DNA from: Silurus meridionalis
Lineage: Eukaryota > Chordata > Actinopteri > Siluriformes > Siluridae
Direction of reading: 5' to 3'
DNA: 64,000 bases
NCBI RefSeq assembly: GCF_014805685.1
Contig: NC_060909.1
Location: 7,174,792 to 7,238,791, forward strand
In this document: piece by piece, positions 12,915 through 26,722 of the stretch
How the letters are laid out: each line of letters starts with the position of its first letter
How positions within the stretch are numbered: position 1 is the stretch's first letter
Made by a program: the position numbers and the translations under genes
Notes under the pieces: model-generated
Databases searched by the model: none
What the model was told of the DNA's origin: nothing
What the model saw: only the letters and a program-made list of their open reading frames with translations

Positions 12915-14559
12915 TACACAAGTGCTAATGAACGTAAATGTGAAACAAGTATGGAAAGTCATGTGACATGGGAAATGTAGCCCTTGTCCATAATCTAGAC
13001 ACAGTTGTTTTGAAGTCTGACCTGTATGAGAATTGTTAGTATTACATCCTAGTTTAGATTTACTGTAAGTATGGTCTCACAACCATTCTGTATAGACTTG
13101 TGCTGTGCAGGTCAAGCTAGCGCTGTAAATAGCTTTGGTCATGTCGAGTTTCTTTTTAGTGCGATGAGGAAAGACGTGTGCGCAATACAAATACCCAGGC
13201 ATCATTTTCTGTAAGAGAACATGGGGTCGGGGTAGAGACAAGCCGGGTCAATGCTGTGCTACAAGTACAAATAAACATGGCAGAGATATGGGTGACAAAA
13301 GGTCACGCACCACTTCAAGTTCTTATAAAAGAAAAGCAGAAATGTAAACAAGGAGAGTAATAAAGCCTACATGCACTGTAATCAGATATCTGACTATAAA
13401 AAGTATGCAATGCTTTGTGTGTGTATGTGAATGTGTGTGCGAGTGAGCAAATATTTATGCCACAAACATAATGCTGTGGGCTTGGAAACCGACCTAAATA
13501 AACTTTGAACTTAGCGTGGAATGACCGTTTTAGGTTTGATTTATCTATTCAGTTTTATTTATCTTTATTCCGCATCAATAGTTCTGGCTGCAAGGCTGTT
13601 TCTATAGTAACAACTTACATGGGTTTATATATGGCAGACTGCACGCAGACAGGCCATTTTGTTCTGGGAGGAGACATATATTTAGCATTTATAAACGGAG
13701 ACTCCAGAGTTATGGCTTTGTAACAGTCTGAGGTAACGCTGTAAAGTTTTCCTCCACAAGACAGTCTTTATAATTTTAGCCTTTAGTCAGTATTAATTTG
13801 TTGCTGTCCCACAGTATTAACTACAAAAAAAATATATAATATAAATATATAACATATTACATTATTTTTCAATTAAAAGGAAATTTAAATAGTTAACAAA
13901 TCACTGTGACATAAGCAGAACAAAAGTCAATGGGATGCAGTTGGAAAAAACAATCACAACATCCCTTCATTATTTTCCTAAAACTGTTGCGTATTTTTCC
14001 TCGTTTTAATACGGCTTTTATACCCGTGTAAAGATTTGTCATCTTGTTCATAGGTAGATTTTCATAAGATCTTTGAGATTATAATACATCTTAATGGAGA
14101 GACACCTCAAAAAAAAAATACTAAAAAATAATGTTTCTATATTGTTTATACTATTTTGGTCATTCAGAAACTGTAATCAACAACTGCTTGGTTTTCTTTA
14201 AGATAGATTTATAACTTCATTAGACGGATTTAAATGCATGAAAAATGATCCATAAATGGAGTGTCATGTAACAGTTGTATGCTAAGGGCAGCTTTATTGC
14301 TAAGTAAAACAATGCCATTAAACCGTTTTTCTCTGGGTCTGGTATTGTATGTTATGTGGACTGCAACAAAGTATCATTTCATTAATTGTGTCATATGACA
14401 AACCTTATGGCTGGTTAACACCCCACTTGCCAAAAATAGTAACATTCTTATATCACTGGACAAACATTTAAGGGAACTCATGACAGCACATTGCATCATC
14501 CTTGTGATGTTTAGGACATGGTTGAAGTTCATGATGATGTGTACCTATTTTCTTTTTAT

Positions 14560-14751
14560 GATGCCGCATCCAAGCAAAACTCTGCTTATAACTGTTGAAG
14601 CAGCAATACAATAATTAGTTGTTTTTTACTTGGATGCTGCATTAAAAAAAAAAAAAAATGCAACCCTGATGGTGTCAGAATGCGATTCCAGAGTTAATAT
14701 AATTGTAAGATGATCTACTAATAATAAAAAGAATCTCTGGAATCACATTCT
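14560..14751. other. two consecutive imperfect inverted repeats
   Basis: Arm pair 1: GCATCCAAGCAAAA (14566-14579) against TTTTACTTGGATGCTGCAT (14625-14642). Arm pair 2: AGAATGCGATTCCAGAG (14677-14693) against CTCTGGAATCACATTCT (14735-14751), 16 of 17 positions paired. Loops are about 40-50 nt. Could be degenerate MITE ends; function unknown. Confidence 0.55.
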
Positions 14752-15301
14752 TATATTGGTGAATATAAACATTTAATTTAATGAATTGAAAATTTATTTT
14801 CCATGAACTTTGGAATGTTCCTTGTCAGAAGAAATGAAAGCCATCCTGCAGCCTCTGTCTGAGTCCCAGCCTGAGCAACTAAACAGATAATCATGTTAAA
14901 GACAGTCCTTTTCTGAACCATGACCCATGCATTTGATGTATATTATGATGCATCTGTGCTGTATTTGGGCTCATAAGCAAAGCCTGTGTGGGCGTTTGAC
15001 ATAAGTTTTGATGTTGGTGCTCACACAGCAGCCCGTCTTCATCCCTCACTCACACTAACAGCCCTGCAAGAAAGAATATATTACTATTGTTTGTCTTTTG
15101 CTCGACTTTTGGCACTTTGAAGGATGAGAGTACAGTAAAGCTCCAAGTTGGCTGTTAATAATTTACAATGGCTTATTATCTTCAACCCATATACACACAC
15201 AGCATTGGAATCAGAGGCAGCCTGTTCATAGAGTCTTTCACAGCTCCATGCATTTTAAATCACATTGAAATATTAATAACCTTCTTTGAGTCAGCAAAGA
15301 A

Positions 15302-15324
15302 AAATAATGATAATGATAATAATG

Positions 15325-15359
<35 letters not shown>
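15302..15359. repeat. (AAT)n microsatellite
   Basis: AATGAT units followed by about 11 clean AAT units. The asparagine-rich plus-strand ORF across it is an artefact of the repeat. Confidence 0.9.
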
Positions 15360-16066
15360 CTTGCTTTTTCACCAATGATTTATTGGTCTGCTCACCTACT
15401 TCATTCTAATAATGCAACATGCATACAATTGTGTCTACTGTATGTATATACAGTTATCATCGCACCTAGTGGCCAAAATGTTAACTGCAACAACAACTAA
15501 TAGAGGGCAAGATTCAGACTGCCCCATGTTCACTTTATGAACATTTCTATAGAAAAGTAAACAGTCAGTCAATAACAGGGTTTCCAGGTATTTAAATCAA
15601 ATAGGGCCAGTTTAAAAATACTTTGCAAACATTTATATTATTTACTAGCAAATAATTCAAAACTGATGAAGTAAAGAATAGTTTGTTGTACGATTTATTG
15701 GAGGAAAATAGAATTGTGGAATGGATAATGTCTGTTACACATGGGAAAAATAGGAAAAAATTATATTTTCCCTATTTTTAGGGATCATATTGTATCTTTC
15801 TTTAATGATTTTTAAGGTGTAATTGTGGTGGACATTTTCTGAACATTCCAACCCTGGCAAATGATATTACCTTTCCTGTGTCTCAATGCTGCAATAGTAA
15901 ATACACTGGCTGTATCAAACACGATTGATCAAATTTCTCAAACTTCTTGAAATAAGACTAGACTCTAGATTTTATTCCAGTATTATTATTATTTATTCCA
16001 TTTTATTTACAGTAAGTCACATTCAAGAGCATCTTAAATGAATTGTGCATGTTGCCATGTCATGCT

Positions 16067-16068
<2 letters not shown>

Positions 16069-16121
<53 letters not shown>

Positions 16122-16156
16122 ACACATACACACACCCCCACACACACACCCCCACA
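16069..16156. repeat. (AT)n then CA/C-rich microsatellite
   Basis: About 22 AT units to 16114, then a CACACACCCCC-type region to about 16160. Confidence 0.9.
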
Positions 16157-16918
16157 CCCCCAAAAAAATCAATGTGAAACATTCTGTTCTTAAGTAGTAT
16201 TTGTCTTTATTGTACTTCTAAAGCCTGTGCCATTGTACAATATAGTAAAAAGAAAAGGTCAAGAGAGGGCACTGCATTCATCAACCAATATTGCACTAAT
16301 GATTCTAATGGGCTTCCCTCTGTAATTCCACAGTATTCATATCCATCATAAATATTTCTCCCCACAGACTGGATCATATTGCTGCAATTTTATTTTTGAT
16401 ATAAGCCTTTAAAGGAAACAGCTGGCTATCAGGATTTTAAAAGCAGGCCTTGGTGCTCAGTCACAACACACTGCTGCTCATGAACGTTGTAAGGCCACCT
16501 CAATCCTAATAAAGAGAAACACAATTATTTTACTCTTTTTTTTTCTCCTTATTAACCCTATAATCAGTAGAAGATGAAACCCCTGCTGGACAAAGCAGCT
16601 TGATCAAAACTTTTTCCATTGGCAAAATAAAAGTATAAAATGTGTTAAAGTGTGTGTTTAGAAAAGCTTTATTAGCTGATTAACACATAGTGAACAATTT
16701 TCCAACTTATTGTACTTTAAGCATAGGTCTTTATGAAAGTGCCCTCTTTTGCTATCAGACAGCAAACAGACTTAAGTGATGTTATGCTGTTCTTCATGGG
16801 GGGAAGAAAATCGATCAGCATTCCCACATTTTGCTCACAAGTTTAAATCTTAGGAATTCCTTAAAATTCCAAAGCATGTTCTGGAAAAGACAGAACAAGG
16901 ACAGTAGAATTTTCACAA

Positions 16919-17072
16919 TGGATATTGTCTCAAAGCAGCTTTACACAATGTAAAAATGACAACAATAAATTAAAATATAAGTGAATGATGTGTATCTATC
17001 CCTGATGAGCAAGGCTGGGGTGACAGTGGCAAGGGAAAACTTAGTTAAATGTTATAAGAAAGAAACCTTGTA
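16919..17072 (+). repeat. dispersed teleost repeat, diverged copy
   Basis: Shares TCTCAAAGCAGCTTTACAC, TATCCCTGATGAGCAAGGCT and the AAGAAACCTT block with the copy at 23801. Confidence 0.7.
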
Positions 17073-17237
17073 TGTGTAAATGAATGTAAAATAAAGTGAG
17101 TGTAGAGATCTTTCCAGGTTTTTCTCAACATTACATAGGTATAATGATAATTAAAGTGAGTTCTACAGTCTTCATTTTACTGGAGATTCACAACACTAAC
17201 CAAACTGATGTTTTATAATGCTATATATGAGATTTCA

Positions 17238-18305
17238 CAGTACTGTGCAAACATTTTAGGCACTTGGTGCTGTAAAGTGAGAATGCTTTTAAAAATACAT
17301 ATTTGAATTGTTTATGATCAATTTACAAAATGCAAAGTATGCGAACTGAAGAAAAATCTAAATTAAATTTGGTGTGAATACACTTTGGCCTCAAATGTTT
17401 AATTTTTTCAACAGTTTTATGTCACCGATCATATATTACACAAGCAAGACTGAGTACAGCAACAAGACACAGGGTAATTGTACTGCATCAGCAAGGTCTC
17501 TCCCAGGCAAAGATTACAAAGCGACTAGGTTTTCAAGACATGCTGTTCAAGCCATTTTCATAAGCACAAAGAAATGGGCAATGGTCGGCCGAGGAAACTT
17601 AATGCAGACGATGAACGACACATCTTGTTTACTTCAATTTGATATTGAAAGATGTCCTCCAGTGCCATCAGCAAAGAACTGGTGAAAACTATTGGAACCA
17701 ATTCCAAATGGCTGGAGAGCAGTACAATAATGACTGTATTCGGGTGACATTGAAGCATGGTGGAGGTTTCCTGCAAGTTTGGGGTAGCATTTCTACAAAT
17801 ACAGTTGGAGAATTGGCCAGGATTAATGGTGTCCTTAATGACGAGAAACACAGGCAAGTATTTACCCATCATACAGTACCATAAGGGAGACATTTGTTTG
17901 GGCCCAAATTTATTCTGCATCAGGAGAACAACTCCAAACATACAGCCAATGTCATCAAGACCTATTTTCAGTGTAAACAAGAACAAGGAGTACTGGAAGT
18001 GATAGTTTGGCCCCCAAAGAGTCCTGATCTCAACATCATTAAGTCTATCTGGATTACATAAAGCAATAGAAGGATTTGAGGCAGCCAAGATCCACATAAG
18101 CTCTGTGGTTAGTACTCAAAGATGTTTGGAACAACCTACCAGTGAAGTTCCTTTAAAAACAATGTGCAAGCGTATCGCAAACCGCAAGAAAAATTAAAGC
18201 TGTTAGTTGGTCACACCAAATACTGATTGGATTTTTCTTTTTTGCATTTACTTTCCATTTTGGTAATTGATCAAAAATATATTAATTACCACATATTTTT
18301 GAACA
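17238..18305 (+). mobile_element. decayed Tc1-like transposon
   Basis: Begins with a Tc1-type terminal repeat (CAGTACTGTGCAAACATTTT). Plus-strand pieces of transposase follow in different frames: GRPRKLNADDERHI (about 17587), LKHGGGFLQVWGSIS (about 17750) and SPDLNIIKSIW (about 18020). The catalytic SPDLNPIE motif is degenerate. The right terminal repeat was not found, so the 3' end is approximate and probably truncated. The long minus-strand ORF here is only its antisense. Confidence 0.8.
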
Positions 18306-20297
18306 ACTTTTTATACAACTTTTAAACACAGAAGCCATGAATATATTCAGTTACTGCAAGAGTCAATTTCTCCTCCCCTGATACAATCAAGGTTACATAC
18401 TAAATGCTCTGAATTATCAAGAATAAAACATTAGCCACCTCACCAACATGTGTATGCTAAATAACTGATCTAATGCTAGTTAAATACCTAGTTAATGTTT
18501 CTGTAAATGGTAGTTAGCTAACAATACGGTGTATAAATCCTAGCACTTAATTTTTATATGTAGGTAACACATTATGCATTAGCTAACTAATCTTAAATGA
18601 TAAATCAAGCTAAACCAAAGTATTAGCATCTGTAGTTAATACGTTTTAACGTGATAAAGTTTTTCACTATAAATAAAATGTTAGTAAAACACAAACCAGA
18701 GGCATAACAAAAAATATTAACACAAACCAGTGTAATACCATATTTTTTTCCTTGTGATTTTTGTACTGCTGCCTGATGTATATGTGGAAAAAAAAAAAAC
18801 ATTCATATCATTAACCTATTTATAGATTTGTTGTGATATGTGGTTTATGGCAGTAATTGTGTGATTTTTAATTGTGAGTTAAATAAATACATTTGAAAAA
18901 TGCCAAAGGTTCATAGAAATATTGACTTTTACATTTTTTATTTATTCTTCTGTGCTGAAATTCTTCAATATTTTTTACAACCTTTTAGGGAAAAAAATAA
19001 ACAAATCAAAATAAAAAATAAACGTATTTATTAAAGGAAAATGTATAATAAGAAGGCATTTATTTAACATTTATAAAAGGAGTCTCTGGTGTCAGTGCTT
19101 CATGAAGGTCAGTAGGTTTTTCTCCATGTGAAAGACTTGTGTGTAGTGTAGTGTGTCATGGAAACTCTTTGGTCTTATGAACTTACTAAGATTTTTGTAC
19201 AGGAATGACTGTTTATATCTGCTATACCATACATAATAGGTGATCATTATAATGATAGGAATTAACATGTCTCAAAGAAAAAACCCTACTTTAATTGATG
19301 CACGTATAAATGGACAAAAAGGAATGCATGCCATTCATCAATCATTACAATCTGTCAGCAGATTGCTTTGGTGTAAGACTTCCTGTTATTAGAAATGAAT
19401 CTGTGTCAATTATTATCCTATAAACAGCACACAGTGGAGTGTTTTATTTCTTCCATAATTACCAGATAGGCATTACAGCATCATTCTTGGCATTCGAATG
19501 TAACGAGAACGATTCATTAGGAGAGTGAGAATGGAGAGGCGCTGTAGTCTAAAAGTTTGTGTTTGACATCAGATGTCCTGAAGGTGAATGATGTAATGGT
19601 GCAGGGAGCATGGCAGTGCTAACCATGTGCTAGCTAGTCTGGTATTTCATCAGGTAACAGGTCATACACTTTTCTTTTTGCCAGACACACCTAAAAGACC
19701 CTGACTGACAAACACACACAGTGTAAAATTCATACTATGTCTCGTCAGAGTCAAGGGGACGTGAGAAGACGACGAATCAGTGTGAATTAGTGCACATTGA
19801 TGTGACTGCATGTTTAGACAGTCGCTCTCATGACACAGAGCACACCAGTGACAGCTGAAGAACCCATTTTTGAACCTAGACCGAGAAACAGCATCCCGGA
19901 AGCCATGATGCAAACTGGTGCAAGTCTTCCGAAGCAGTGCCGGACGAGACCGAGGAACATATGGTAGATATGTGATACAAGAATGGATTTTTGTGATTGG
20001 AAACTTGTAATAAAAATAAATAATAATGTTAAAAAACACTCAAGAATGACTGTTGATGGTTTACAAGCATGTATGTGTCTGCGTGTGAGAGTGCTTGCCA
20101 CTCTGATGTGAGACTGTGTAAGAGAATGCTTGGCTGTGTGTGAGCCAGGCACTGTGTATTAATCTTGCCGTACTGCTTTATACAGTGATGGATGTGTATG
20201 AATCAAGAAAACTATGGCATTCACAAAATAACATTTTTCTCCAAATTACTCCCAAATGGATGGAGAGAATTTTGTGTGCTTATGTATGTGTGTGCGA

Positions 20298-20298
<1 letters not shown>

Positions 20299-20342
<44 letters not shown>
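20299..20342. repeat. (AC)n microsatellite
   Basis: About 21 AC units. Confidence 0.95.
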
Positions 20343-20343
<1 letters not shown>

Positions 20344-20475
20344 GTTTATGGGCTATAAAATGAGTTCTTATTCTTGAGGACTGATATCACAGTGCATCTG
20401 GTACCATAATTACACCAGATACTTTATGTGAACCCTCCTCCTGCCCCCAGAAGAAAGAAAGAAAGAGTCAGAGAT

Positions 20476-20478
<3 letters not shown>

Positions 20479-20514
<36 letters not shown>
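20479..20514. repeat. (GA)n microsatellite
   Basis: About 17 GA units. Confidence 0.95.
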
Positions 20515-20516
<2 letters not shown>

Positions 20517-21005
20517 TGCATGGCAAAAGTCCATCCACATCTGCGCAAGTCAGGCTCGGCCAAGTCTCCAAAAATGGCGCTTCAGAGAAACCGAGAATCA
20601 CTTCCAAACTGCATCTATCCTTCAGCTTATTTTAATGACCTCATCACAGTTTTTGCAAGATTACCGACATCTTTTGATTAGATGTCATTGTGTAACTACT
20701 ACAAAACATACTAAACAAAAAATGGTAATCGCAGTAATACGTTTAAACATGTATAAGCCTACTGTCAGACTTCAGTAGGGCTGAATGCAAAACCAGGCTT
20801 ATTGGCCAGATCAAATCAACAGGCTAAAGCAATGGTCAAGAAGGCTCAGGTGATATACAAGCAACTCAACTAAGCAAAATTGTTCACAAGATGTAACATT
20901 TTCTAATAGCTCATTCCCATCCCGTGCAAAAATATCGTGCCGATATCGGGCAGAATGATAGGTGTAGAGTAAAACACGCCATATAGTTCAATGTATGTGT
21001 ACACT

Positions 21006-21930
21006 TAGTGTTGTGCTAGTTACTAAGAAATAGTAACAAGTTACAGTTACTCGTTACTTCATTCAAAAAGTAACTCAATTACTTTGTTGATTACTTACAC
21101 CAAAAAGTAATGCGTTACTGTTAAAAGTAACTTTTTAGTTACTTTTTAAAAGAACGTTCTTTAAATGTTCCCATGAATGCCCTTTTGTGTGTTATGGTCT
21201 ATACAAACACAAAACTGACTTAAACACAAAGTAATGTTTAAACACTATTTTATTTAAGTCAGACCAGCACAAACTGAATATAACACAAGGATTTCTGAAA
21301 TAAAAAACAAAACAAGCTGAATAATATATTCCCAATCAAAAACTAAAGTGGCTTCTGCATCATTAAAGCTGTAGTGTTGAGCTCTTAAACATGTTCCTTT
21401 CACAGCTTAAGTATGAAAACTATCAACAATGTACAACAGAACACCGGGTTAGCTTCTAGCATCTAGCATGGAGTTTCTGGAGGAGCTTCGACAGATTGGA
21501 GTTGCTGTTTATCGCAGTAGATACGAGCTTTGAACCAGAAAGACACAGCTTACATTTGACTAAAATGTTTTTGTCTTTATGCTCAACTAAAGTGAAATAA
21601 TGAGCATATTTCCACTTTGAGAAACTCGTCTTGCTCTCGCCTCAACACGCCATTACTGTCGCACAGACCTGAATAAACTGAGACACGCCCACAGTGCATC
21701 TTCTTCCTGTTTACAGTGGTTCATCCACCAATCCTACAATGTGTCTCTGCTGTAAACAGGTTAGACTGTAGTCTACACTTCAGCCAAAATTAATTCATTT
21801 AAAAAAGTAACGGACAAACGCACCATACAGTAACGGTAACTGAGTTACTTTATTTAAAAAGTAACGCGTTACAGTATTAGTTACTGTCAAAAGTAACTGT
21901 GTTACAGTAACGTTTTACTGCCCAACACTG
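21006..21930. mobile_element. hAT-like element rich in AAAGTAAC motifs, 8-bp TSD
   Basis: 925 bp bounded by TAGTGTTGTGC and CCCAACACTG (inverted CAGTGTTGGGC type ends) with a perfect 8-bp duplication TGTACACT at 20998-21005 and 21931-21938. The outer 150 bp on each side are dense in AAAGTAACG/GTTACTTT repeats. No transposase coding was seen. Confidence 0.82.
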
Positions 21931-21938
21931 TGTACACT

Positions 21939-23800
21939 TGACACATCAGATGAACCTTCACCAAACGGTTATTACAAAGTTAAAAGCAGACAGTTGTGTC
22001 AAGTGTCTTTTTGCACTGTAGCTTTACAGTCTCCCTTCACTGGAATATATAATAAAAATGTGCATAATGTAGAAATAAAAAAAATAGTAAAAATAAAAAT
22101 ACATTTTACACACATAGCAAATGAAACGCTTCTAGCCTTTTTGTAACCCTAGGCAAGATTCCTACCGTCACCCTCCATGACACTGCCCTCCCACCCAAAT
22201 GCTCCACTCCCACACCACACAAACCATTCCCAACCTTCCATTAAACAGGTTAACACATTTAATAGTCATTGCAAAATTGCCTGAATTCAAGTATGTAAAC
22301 ATATACAGTACTGTATATTAAACAGAAAAACAAATAATTCAATAATAATTCAATAATTGAAATGCAAATTAATGACTAATACAACAATATGCTTCTTTAT
22401 CAGCTATTATGTATTATAAAATAATGCACAGTTCACAGTTTTCAATAAAAATAATAATTATGCACATCCATGGCAGGGCAGGTGGTTCTCACTGGCGCCC
22501 CCAGTTGGTTGCATCATAGGCGACTGCCTAGTTTCCCTACACCCAGAAACGCTGCTGAGCTCATGACGAAAACACTCACAGCATTTTACAGAAATTTGAC
22601 AATGATTCTGAATTCTCCAAAACCACAGAGATCGTTTTAGGAAACTGATGAAAGGACAATTTCTGCAACTAGAGAAAGTGTTTAAATTCTGCTTTGATCA
22701 AATGTATAGTGTAAAAGAACATGACTTTTAAAAAACATGCATCATGGTAGATTCAGAGGTGCAGTTCACAAGCTTTTGATGTTATTGGGGCTGGCCTTGC
22801 TGTCCAACTCAAAACCTATGAATGGTGAGATACTAATTGTGGCCCAGTGTTTTTAGCTCTAAGATGATTCATTAAGAACATTAAAGACCTGTATAAATGG
22901 AGCCGGAAAGACAAAGGCAGCGAGGCTCCTTGTGTTCTTACATAACTGGAACGTGGGAGACAGCATGAGGAGGCCGTGGTAAACTCATCACAATGATGGA
23001 CGATTAATGCCGGTGTGTTGTGTTGTGTTGCGTTATGGTGTGTGTGTATTGCTTATGGATAAAGGAGGCAGGAGCAGGAGGAGAGGCTTGAGGAGGAGGA
23101 GAGAAGAATGTACTCTCATGTGGAAAGAAAGAATTGGCCTAGAGGGACTAGTCTGCCTGAATTTAGCTGTAACCCTTGCCTCATACCATGAGAGCACATG
23201 CGTATGTGTGTATTAATGGCATCGCAAATTTAAATAAGAGTCATCGTGATGAGTGCTTTAGGCTACTCATGTGAAAACCTGCATGTCTGATCATGCATGT
23301 TTTGTACTTTGGGTGCAGAGTTGTGTACAGCAGCTCTGTGTGTGTAATTGGGTGTCACTTTTGGGTGGGGGGTCGGAGCAATGGCAATCCTATTAATAAA
23401 TTATCAGTAAAAAACTTGTAAAGTGGTAAGCAGATTTTGTTCAGATATACACCAAGAAGCAGAAAAAATACAGCAAGTCAAAAGAATGGTATGACCCCTG
23501 TCTTGTCTTTTTATGTCTTGTGGATGAAAGCACATGCGTGCTATTCCAACAGCCCTGCACACAAGCTTATGCGTGCACACCCACATGCAAGTTGTTGCCT
23601 AAAATGACAAATAGGAGCGGACATGTTTTACCCTGGCGGCGTTCTATTCGTCTCCTGTTGTGATGACACACAGCAGACAAAGACAAATAAAAACTGTATT
23701 AACTATATGCTTTGTATGTACACACAAGTGCAACATTTAGATACGTGCACATACATTCAAAATTGACAATGAGCTCGCTCTATCCATCCAGCCATCCATT
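21939..23800. other. gene-free sequence, possible old repeat inside
   Basis: 22119-22550 has faintly similar inverted ends (CGCTTCTAGCC near 22127; CAGCGTTTCTGG as reverse complement near 22553), suggesting a decayed DNA transposon, but no target duplication was found. Confidence 0.35.
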
Positions 23801-24020
23801 GTCAAGTCAAGTTTATTTCTATAGCGCTTTTCACAACAGACATTGTGTCAAAGCAGCTTTACAGAATGTAACAGTTAAGGTGAATGGTGTGCATTTATCC
23901 CTGATGAGCAGCCATGGCGACTGTGGCAAGGAAAAACTCCCTTAGATATTATGTGGAAGAAACCTTGAGAGGAACCAGATTTGAAAGGGGAACCCATCCT
24001 CATTTGGGTGACATCAAGAG
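23801..24020 (+). repeat. dispersed teleost repeat (CAAAGCAGCTTTACA family)
   Basis: Contains GTTTATTTCTATAGCGCTTT, TGTCAAAGCAGCTTTACAG, TTATCCCTGATGAGCAGCCA, GAAACCTTGAGAGGAACCAG and ATCCTCATTTGGGTGAC, a family very common in fish genomes. Other copies in this window are at 16919, 51361 and 36385. Confidence 0.8.
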
Positions 24021-26305
24021 TGTGATCAATATGTATTGATAAATGGTCATCAGGGCTACCAAGGCTTTCTCTGCTGACCTTAACTCTATTAGAATCACTA
24101 ACTTACAACTTAATATATTTTTGACTATGAATAAGTATTAAATTATCCTCAACATTCTATTCTCCTCATTCTGTAACGTTTCTCTCAGGTGCGCTACTGC
24201 AAAGACCAGTGCACCCGGGTGCAAGTTTAGTTTGAAGTTTTTGATCCTATCAGATTTCAGCCATCACGACACGTGTTACCAGGGTCAGTGGAAACTGCCG
24301 TAGGGCCTTTAGAGTGAACACTGTACACTGAAACACCAACTGCACCTCCCAAAAGAGTTAAGGTTATTATAACACTAAAGAAGGGACTCAGTCTGAAATG
24401 ACATTTTCAACAATCACTTAGCCAATTGATTAGACTAGCACATTTCAAACAAGCTAGTAATCACACTAATGACCAGCTAATGTTTCGCTTTAATGAAATG
24501 TAATTTAGTGGTGTATTGTTTGTTTATCCACAAAAAAACATCCATTTAGCAAAAGAGGGCAGGTGATTTGTTCCTGTAAGCAGAAGCTTTAAATGCTTAA
24601 TAGGCTAATTACCAGGGTATCTATAGCAAGACAGCTAGCAAGCAGATATTCTTTACTGTACATAGTTCAATCATTAACCATGCTTTGTCTACACATGTAT
24701 CTTGGACTTGATTTGTTCATGTCTACACAGTGCCAAAGAAACCTTAATTGCCACGGCAGTTTTTTTTTTTTCCATTCATACCACAATTCCACTCGCTCTA
24801 TAAAATGGTACACAGTTTATCACCTGCTGAATCGTTTAGAGGGACAACACCACATCCAGCATGTCAAAGAACTCCCTGCAACATCTCTCGATCTAGTGAT
24901 CGAAAAATCCTCCTTTGCTGTAAAATGTTGGTTCATGTACAAACTCAAAATATCCACAGACCTTTCTGCTTTCATTCACATGTATTAATGAACTGAATAA
25001 CTGAAGAGATTACAGTGCATTTAACACTTAGCATTTTGTTTGAACAAAAAAAAGGATGATGCTTTTTGTGCTGACATGAACAAATGCAGTAGTAATAATA
25101 AACACTGATATAAATGTATAGATGCAGAGGTTGTTCTTTTTTCTCTCTTTAAAAAACAGGGATGTCACATTGCATAGAAGTGAGGTTTTTAAAAGAAGTA
25201 GTGTTCAATGTTATATTTATTTCATTATCAATATCATATATATTTATTATCAAATTCGTTTACTTAAACCCATTGTCTCTACTGGTGCTTCATCAAATTC
25301 TATAATAGATCTTTCTATTATAATAATTCTTTGATTATTACTAATAGAATTAAATGATTTTGTTCTGCGTACACCAGTATGTCCAATCAATTAGTTATTA
25401 GCTAAATTTCAATTATCATCATACAATCTGAACAATGAGTTATGCCTAGAGAAATCATTTTAAAAGCTAATGAAGGGGAGGTTGCAGCCTTTAATGTCCT
25501 TTAGCATGCATGATAATCAGTATTATAAATAATGACATACTCAAACAATCATTTCACTTTGCATTTGGAGTTACATGCCATCTGATTTAATTGTCCTACT
25601 ATTGCTGTCTTTTAGGCAAGTAATGTCAGTAAATTGGACAGTTACGTTCCAAGATTTTCCTAAGAATTTCTTTTAACGATGTGAAATTTGTCAGTAACAG
25701 CAGAATCAGTGGAAACCAGACTATAATATAACATGCAATCACATAAATTCAGTAAACTTGAAAGAAATTTCTCCTGAGAATATGTTACCTTTATTGTAAC
25801 ATTGTGGCTTTTTAGCTGTGATTGTAGATCCTACAGCATAGCTGTGTAACTCAATCCAAATAAAAAAAATACTATAAAGGAACATTCAAGCGTACAAATA
25901 TAAATCGCTGTTTGTTTCTATTGAACTTAACAAGGTGTTATTTAAAGCAGTGACAATCTGATACTGATATATTTAATTTAACTGTTCCTTCAAATAATGT
26001 GTAATCTAAACTAAAAGGGTAATTTTAGTAGATATCATTTGGCCCAGTACCATTAAAGCAAAGATGTTCATTGAGGAAGGTAGACGTAGTTATGAGATCT
26101 GTGGAGAAAATGTCTAGTCAGCTTTTTACAGCACACAGGACAGCCGAGTGAAAAATCCAGCCAATGCAGCAAGATGAGGTTGGAATTACATTGTGTAACA
26201 TTTTCATGTTTTTCTTTTAGAATCATTTAGCTATTCCTATTTCTCAGCCTATTAGCTTTACAGCTCTTTCTTTTTTCTTCTCAGCTTTCTTACCCCCACC
26301 ATCTA

Positions 26306-26307
<2 letters not shown>

Positions 26308-26352
<45 letters not shown>
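26308..26352. repeat. (CT)n microsatellite
   Basis: About 22 CT units after an ATCT prefix. Confidence 0.95.
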
Positions 26353-26355
<3 letters not shown>

Positions 26356-26633
26356 ACATTTTTAAACAGCATTTCAATACAATTAGGATTACACTTGTTC
26401 AATTATGATAAACAGAACAAGGCATACAGACCAGTGTGTGGTTGTGTGTTATTTAGTAAATAAAAGTAAATTATCATTCTGGATTAATCATTTTGTCAGC
26501 ATCGATACAAAAAATAAACAATTCACAGTGCAGGTTGGTCCCCACAATGAAGAAATAACAAAAATTGTGTGTAACATGGGGACCTCTACAAAAATAATGT
26601 GTTCAACACATGCGTGACAGAGTTTCTATTTGG

Positions 26634-26721
<88 letters not shown>

Positions 26722-26722
26722 A
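26634..26722. repeat. (TA)n followed by poly-T
   Basis: About 36 TA units ending at 26705, then an uninterrupted T run to 26721. ORFs over it are repeat artefacts. Confidence 0.95.

Larger units (their letters stand above)
12917..16060. other. gene-free sequence apart from listed repeats
   Basis: No recognisable coding exon. Contains the inverted-repeat pair at 14560-14751 and the AAT microsatellite. Confidence 0.5.
18306..20997. other. gene-free sequence apart from listed repeats
   Basis: The somewhat GC-richer part at 19660-20110 has overlapping minus-strand ORFs of no recognisable family; it may be an old dispersed repeat. Confidence 0.45.

Noticed and set aside
15168..15500. Asn-rich ORF
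   Set aside because: Its core is the translated AAT microsatellite.
17558..18097. 179-residue minus-strand ORF
   Set aside because: It is antisense to a decayed Tc1-like transposase whose motifs read on the plus strand.
22119..22560. Possible DNA transposon
   Set aside because: The inverted ends are only faintly similar and no target duplication was found.
24593..24988. 131-residue plus-strand ORF
   Set aside because: Chance ORF in non-coding DNA; contains a poly-Phe run from a T tract and no known domain.
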